A stretch of DNA of 10,241 nt, from NCBI GenBank assembly GCA_910586275.1, contig CAJUIM010000084.1, positions 1-10,241 on the forward strand. Reading direction: 5' to 3'. Position numbers and translations under genes: made by a program. Shown in pieces: positions 6,953 to 10,241 of this stretch. Under the pieces are notes generated by a model. It searched no databases and had not been told where the DNA came from. It saw only the letters and a program-made list of their open reading frames with translations. Within the stretch, counting starts at the first letter, position 1. Each line of letters opens with the position of its first letter. Source of the stretch: an uncultured Lachnospiraceae bacterium. Lineage in GTDB: Bacteria > Bacillota > Clostridia > Lachnospirales > Lachnospiraceae.

Positions 6953-8933
6953 CTCCATCTTCCAACAGCTCTCCCTTCTCAAATACGGATACCGGATACA
7001 GACGCATCTTTCCGTCCCTTAAATAAATCTTTCCCAGAAAGCAAGGCAGCTTCTCTTCCGTGACCCTCTCCAGATACCGGATTCCCCAAGATTCCTTCTT
7101 GGAATATGCCACTTCAGCCACCACCTCTCTGCCCTTTCCGTCATACAGCCCCATAAATAATTTCTGCTCCGTTTCGGAGAAAAACGCCTTGTCACAGGAC
7201 TCCGCCTTTAAAAATACCAGTTCCGTCCCTCCCCCCTCTTCTTCCTGCTCCCGCAGCCATCTTTTTCTTCCCCTTCCTATCCGCTCCTGAAAAAGCTTTC
7301 CGAAATCCTCATAATACCAACCGCCCAGTTCACTGATACGCAGCCGGTTTTTCCGTCCTCGGTCCCCCATCAGTTCCCCTTTTGTTTCCTGACTGGCAGA
7401 CAGCCTTCTACGCCCGTCACACTTGGCCTTCGTCAGATGGATCCGGGACACCGCCATATCCTCCAAAGAGACAGGCAGCCCCCACGGTGCCTGTGTTTTT
7501 CCCCGTTTTCCCCTCCTCCCCTGCTTCTCATAAAATACCGGCCTTGCATAAGTATAAGTATACCACTCTTTCGTATGTTCTTCCAAAAAATATATCGTTT
7601 CTCCTTCATATCCGCTCTGGCTTTCAAATGGTTCATCGGCAATCCCGATTAAGTCCAAATCACCCACCGGCAAATACTCCGCCTTAAACTCCCCTGCCAG
7701 CCGCGCCGCCTGTTCTCCGTCCCCCGCCTCCAGCAGCATTTCCGCCCTCTGGTACAGCCTAGCCTGCTGTGCCATGAGATCCTGTATAGAGAACGAAGCC
7801 TTTCGTTTCATATAACTCCCGTAAGAATCATGCAGCGCACGCCAATACCCTTCGAATCTGGCCAACTTAGCATTATGGCTGATTAATGCCAGACGTTCCA
7901 GATAATCCAGCACATCCGGTGAAGTCCGGGCCAGGCCCGTATCCAACAATTCCTCCAGAAATGCTTTCATCTGCAAAGCCGCTCCCCTGACCTGCCCCAT
8001 GTCATACTCCTGAATTTCCCCCGCTTCCGATTCCAATTCCTCCGCCCCAAGAAATCCCGTCTCCAATTTGCACCACAATACTGCCGCCGCTTTATGTACA
8101 CAGAACTCTTTCTTATGACAGGTACAGGAAGAATACTCCAGCGGCGACAACAGCTTCACCGTATGTCCCCCTTCCGGAAGCTGTACCGTCACTACGCTGG
8201 AATACCTGATCAACGGTTTCTGCCCGGATTTCACCTGACTCACAATTCCCTGCAATTGCCTGCTTCCCAACGCCCTACGGACAGAAGGCATCGGATACGC
8301 CCCTATTTCCTCCAGAAGCTTCTCCGGCCTCCCTGCGCAAATCTCCGCCGGTGCCGTTTCCTTCCCTGCTTCCGGAAGTTCCTCCCCGCGCCCCTGGCTT
8401 TCCCCGTCTTCCCGTTCCCCTTCCCGAAGTTCCCTTTCCTTTCCCTCTTCCTGAAACTCTCCTTCCCTTCTCCCTTCCTGAAACCCCCCTTCCTTTCCCC
8501 CTTCCTGAAACGCCCCTTCCTTTCCCTCTTCCTGAAACTCCCTTTCCTTTCCCCCTTCCTGAAACTCCCTTTCCTTTCCCCCTTCCTGAAACGCCCCTTC
8601 CTTTCCCTCTTCCTGAAACTCTCCTTCCTCTTCCGAAAGACCCTGACCATCCCCTCCCGTCTTCTCCTCCCCATATTCCCTCAATGCCAAAACACCCAAA
8701 ACCACATGCCGGCAAACCGTTCTTGAGGGACAGGAACATGTACTCTCACTCAGCGGCACCCTTATACGGACCGTTTCACCGCCCACACTCACCTCCGCTT
8801 CCTCCTCCGCGGAAAGTACCCGGTAATTCCCATCTTCCTTATCCTTATAAGCCCGCTTCACAATCCCTTTATTCGCAATACCGATAAGATAATCATCATC
8901 AAAATCCGCCAACCACTTTTTCCAATCACCCAT
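6942..8933 (-). CDS. Twin SWIM zinc-finger protein with a 9-residue repeat linker
   Basis: 663 residues from the ATG at 8933. Two SWIM zinc fingers of the form CxC-x5-CxH are visible: C66, C68, C74, H76 (STCSCPSRTVCRH) and C270, C272, C278, H280 (SSCTCHKKEFCVH). SWIM fingers bind DNA or proteins. Between them lies a linker of about 170 residues, rich in E, G, K, Q and R, with seven clean copies of a 9-residue unit (residues 105-167). After the second finger come helical segments and a C-terminal half with mixed strand character that I do not assign to a domain. No nuclease, helicase or transposase motif is seen, unlike MULE-type SWIM proteins. An in-frame TTG at 8939 is an alternative start. 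This is the first gene of the three-gene operon; its end overlaps the next start by 11 bases. E. coli YehQ is a SWIM protein in a comparable neighbourhood. Confidence 0.82.
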   Translation of the reverse strand: MGDWKKWLADFDDDYLIGIANKGIVKRAYKDKEDGNYRVLSAEEEAEVSVGGETVRIRVPLSESTCSCPSRTVCRHVVLGVLALREYGEEKTGGDGQGLSEEEGEFQEEGKEGAFQEGGKEREFQEGGKEREFQEEGKEGAFQEGGKEGGFQEGRREGEFQEEGKERELREGEREDGESQGRGEELPEAGKETAPAEICAGRPEKLLEEIGAYPMPSVRRALGSRQLQGIVSQVKSGQKPLIRYSSVVTVQLPEGGHTVKLLSPLEYSSCTCHKKEFCVHKAAAVLWCKLETGFLGAEELESEAGEIQEYDMGQVRGAALQMKAFLEELLDTGLARTSPDVLDYLERLALISHNAKLARFEGYWRALHDSYGSYMKRKASFSIQDLMAQQARLYQRAEMLLEAGDGEQAARLAGEFKAEYLPVGDLDLIGIADEPFESQSGYEGETIYFLEEHTKEWYTYTYARPVFYEKQGRRGKRGKTQAPWGLPVSLEDMAVSRIHLTKAKCDGRRRLSASQETKGELMGDRGRKNRLRISELGGWYYEDFGKLFQERIGRGRKRWLREQEEEGGGTELVFLKAESCDKAFFSETEQKLFMGLYDGKGREVVAEVAYSKKESWGIRYLERVTEEKLPCFLGKIYLRDGKMRLYPVSVFEKGELLEDGDEE
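8406..8621 (-). repeat. 27-bp in-frame tandem repeat inside the SWIM gene
   Basis: Seven copies of a 27-bp unit (8433-8621) encode a 9-residue motif of the form [EAG]FQE[EG]GKE[RG], and a degenerate eighth copy (ELREGERED) extends it to 8406. The unit is marked on the + strand by TTCCTGAAAC recurring every 27 bases, for example at 8475 and 8502. The coding strand is almost all purine here. Highly similar units suggest recent expansion, with copy number likely to vary between strains while the frame is kept. Confidence 0.9.
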
Positions 8934-8944
8934 ACCCAATCATA

Positions 8945-8951
8945 CCTCCCC
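8945..8951 (-). promoter_or_regulatory. Ribosome binding site of the SWIM gene, start ambiguous
   Basis: GGGGAGG lies 11 bases ahead of the in-frame ATG at 8933 and 5 bases ahead of the in-frame TTG at 8939. A nearer ATG at 8943 is out of frame and reaches a stop after five codons. ATG at 8933 was chosen for codon strength; TTG at 8939 remains possible and would add two residues. Confidence 0.6.
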
Positions 8952-8995
8952 ACAGCAATCCTATAACCAACACTCACAACCACCCAATAACCACT

Positions 8996-9018
8996 CCCCC
9001 AATTCCCACTCCCATCCC
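8996..9018 (-). promoter_or_regulatory. G-quadruplex motif in the leader of the SWIM operon
   Basis: On the transcript strand there are four G-tracts of at least three, separated by loops of 2, 3 and 4 bases (GGG-AT-GGG-AGT-GGG-AATT-GGGGG). This fits the usual G3+N1-7 rule. It lies 63 bases ahead of the chosen start codon and inside the predicted 5' leader, so an RNA quadruplex could affect translation. The motif is a direct reading; folding and function are inferred. Confidence 0.6.
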
Positions 9019-9133
9019 ACAAAAACCATCCCCCTAAAACAACAAACTCCAAACTTCACGATCCCCCATAAAAAACCATTCCATCCACACACTGCCCACG
9101 GCAGCCAACCCGAAAGCACCGCCTCCTGCTTAT

Positions 9134-9161
9134 ATCATAACCCATGCATAAAAGAAGTCAA
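9134..9161 (-). promoter_or_regulatory. SigA-type promoter of the SWIM-DUF4132 operon
   Basis: On the - strand TTGACT (9156-9161) and TATGAT (9134-9139) each match the consensus at five of six positions and are 16 bp apart. Transcription would begin near 9127, giving a leader of about 190 bases before the ATG at 8933. A second TATAAT (9167-9172) just upstream has no -35 partner. No other promoter-like pair was seen in the gap. Confidence 0.7.
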
Positions 9162-9374
9162 CCCTTATTATAAAACCCAAGTTCCCCCCATCCACCCTCC
9201 ATATTTTAAGTCTCATACAAATTTTCGCCAAAGTATTTCCAATGCACAAACAAAACCCCCGAGACATACCAAACTAAACCAAACATCCCGCCCCCACTTA
9301 TACAATCAGAAATACCGCCCAAACAGCCAACACACATCCTACCTAATCACCACCCCCTGCCAACATACAACAAT

Positions 9375-9426
9375 AAAACGGAACAAGAACGCCCCTTTAG
9401 TAAAAGAAACGCCCCCATTCCGTTTT
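9375..9426. repeat. Inverted repeat ahead of the FMN_bind-like gene
   Basis: AAAACGGAA (9375-9383) pairs perfectly with TTCCGTTTT (9418-9426) around a 34-base loop, and the right arm runs into further T. On the + strand this looks like a long-loop hairpin ending in a T-run. There is no gene just upstream to terminate, so an attenuator or operator role is equally possible. Within the loop AAGAACGCCCC and AAGAAACGCCCC form a short direct repeat. Confidence 0.4.
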
Positions 9427-9512
9427 TTGCAGACATCTCCGAAACAAATGCTGTCATAAAAAGAGTGCCCTGATAATAAGATAGTAAAAAGAAAACAGGC
9501 GGGAATATAATT

Positions 9513-9983
9513 ATGAGTTCCAAAACCAAAATAGTTGTACTTCATTTAAAAGAGTTAATATATACCGGCATTTTTGCCGTTCTGGGGATATTATTCATTA
9601 TCCTCCTGATCATTATGTTCCTCCCCAGAAATAAAGATAAAGACACTGCCATCCCACAGCCGTCGAACTCTTATATGCCCGGCGTCTATACGACTTCTCT
9701 TGTATTAAACGATAATGTAGTGGATATTGAAGTTACCGTAGATGAATCCAACATCAATAACATACGCATTGTCAACCTGGATGAAGCGGTTACGGCCATG
9801 TACCCACTGATTGAGCCTGCATTTGAGGACCTTGTCATCCAAATCTGTGAAAACCAGTCGCTGGACGGAATTACATACGCCGATGACAACAAATACACCT
9901 CCATGGTACTGCTGGATGCCATCAAAGCATCTCTCCAGAAAGCAGAAGCAGCGGCCGAAGCCAATCAGCAGACGGCAAAATAA
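9513..9983 (+). CDS. Membrane-anchored FMN_bind-like protein lacking the flavinylation motif
   Basis: 156 residues. A single hydrophobic helix (about 14-37, very rich in I, L and F) follows a short basic N-terminus, so the rest should lie outside the membrane. A proline-containing linker leads to a domain resembling FMN_bind (PF04205): YMPGVYTTSLVLNDNVVDIE (54-73), VTVDESNINNIRIV (75-88), then YTSMVLLDAIKASLQKA (128-144). In FMN_bind proteins a D-x-x-SGAT-x-TS motif carries FMN on threonine. Here the SGAT position reads DDNK (124-127) followed by YTS, so covalent flavin attachment is not expected. The tail is alanine/glutamine-rich. AGGCGGGA ahead of the ATG serves as ribosome binding site. 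It stands alone; a 21-bp repeat array follows. The fold call is moderately sure, the function unknown. Confidence 0.7.
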   Translation: MSSKTKIVVLHLKELIYTGIFAVLGILFIILLIIMFLPRNKDKDTAIPQPSNSYMPGVYTTSLVLNDNVVDIEVTVDESNINNIRIVNLDEAVTAMYPLIEPAFEDLVIQICENQSLDGITYADDNKYTSMVLLDAIKASLQKAEAAAEANQQTAK

Positions 9984-10006
9984 CAACAGCATGCTGCGGA
10001 AAATAT

Positions 10007-10241
10007 AGTGCATAATGCAGATAGTACAGTGCAATGCAGGTAGTACAGTGCATAATGCAGGTAGTACAGTGCATAATGCAGGTAGTACAGTGCATAATGC
10101 AGATAGTACCATGCATAATGCAGAAAATGCAGCACACAATACCGAATATGCAGTACGCTATACCAAATATGCAGTATGTTATACCGAATATGCAGTACGC
10201 TATACCAAATATGCAGTACACTATACCAAATATGCAGTACA
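10007..10241. repeat. Tandem array of two related 21-bp repeat families, cut by the window end
   Basis: Five units of family A (GCAGGTAGTACAGTGCATAAT) begin at 10017, 10036, 10057, 10078 and 10099. The first is 2 bases short. A degenerate joint (10120-10149) leads to family B (GCAGTACGCTATACCAAATAT), with units starting at 10150, 10171, 10192, 10213 and 10234. Both families share the period and a TGCAG core, so B probably arose from A or both from a common unit. The array starts about 25 bases after the FMN_bind-like gene. Because 21 is a multiple of three, several frames on both strands stay open through it; none has a ribosome binding site, so no coding call is made. Confidence 0.9.

Larger units (their letters stand above)
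8934..9512. other. Gene-free divergent intergenic region with strong strand asymmetry
   Basis: About 580 bases between the divergent SWIM and FMN_bind-like genes. The + strand is rich in A and C and poor in G, most strongly at about 8945-9090, so the leftward transcript is rich in G and U. It holds the leftward promoter, the G-quadruplex motif, a small hairpin CTGCC-CAC-GGCAG (9092-9104) and an inverted repeat (9375-9426). A candidate rightward -10 (GATAAT, 9472-9477) lacks a good -35. Open frames here are short, tryptophan- and glycine-rich by composition, and not credible genes. At 9180-9370 I see nothing recognisable. Confidence 0.6.

Noticed and set aside
8094..8887. Two long + strand open frames rich in PFPLPET-like and FLSLFLK-like repeats opposite the SWIM gene
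   Set aside because: They mirror the 27-bp repeat of the SWIM gene on the other strand. The SWIM frame has two clear zinc fingers, a ribosome binding site and operon context; these have none.
8934..9127. Short tryptophan/glycine-rich leader peptide on the - strand of the SWIM leader (from a GTG near 9117, or the frame entered near 9052)
   Set aside because: The open frames follow from G/U-rich, stop-poor composition. The GTG is only two bases from AGGAGG, and the second frame overlaps the SWIM start without its own signal.
9705..10221. - strand open frames of cysteine-rich heptads (YCIFGIA, MHCTTCI) through the 21-bp array
   Set aside because: A 21-bp period keeps frames open by chance on both strands. 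They run into the antisense of the FMN_bind-like gene and have no credible start.
10007..10241. CRISPR array
   Set aside because: The units are contiguous 21-bp tandem repeats without unique spacers, and no cas gene is present.

Overview
The window looks like a chromosomal segment of a moderate-GC Clostridia member, most likely of the Lachnospiraceae. The basis is the strong AGGAGG-type ribosome binding sites, ATG starts, SigA-like promoters, and a protein set seen mainly in gut Clostridia: a long CofE-like ligase, a PPC/DUF296 protein, an HD-domain protein and a very large DUF4132 protein. This placement is an inference. There is no rRNA, tRNA, transposase, phage gene or CRISPR array.

Left part (1-2640, + strand): a CofE-like amide ligase (161-1351) with its own promoter and a hairpin terminator, then a probable two-gene unit made of a PPC/DUF296 protein (1594-2013) and an HD-domain hydrolase-like protein (2049-2639). 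Each of the three starts behind a purine-rich Shine-Dalgarno sequence. A long palindromic repeat (2678-2762) separates this side from the convergent operon on the other strand. A half copy of the same repeat lies ahead of the PPC gene.

Middle (2797-9161, - strand): a three-gene operon read right to left. It encodes a protein with two SWIM zinc fingers joined by a 9-residue repeat linker (8933-6942), a small helical protein of unknown function (6952-6578) overlapping it by 11 bases, and a 1235-residue DUF4132 protein (6504-2797). A good promoter (9134-9161) sits about 200 bases ahead of the first gene. The leader is G-rich and C-poor on the transcript and contains a four-tract G-quadruplex motif. 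A bulged 12-bp hairpin lies between the second and third genes. SWIM and DUF4132 proteins also occur together in the Escherichia coli yeh locus, with a MoxR-type ATPase and a VWA protein; neither of those partners is present here. This compact operon is the best candidate for an under-described system.

Right part (9162-10241): a gene-poor stretch, then a single-pass membrane protein whose outer domain resembles the FMN-binding (FMN_bind) fold but lacks the flavin-attachment motif (9513-9983). A tandem array of two related 21-bp repeat families follows and runs off the end of the window.
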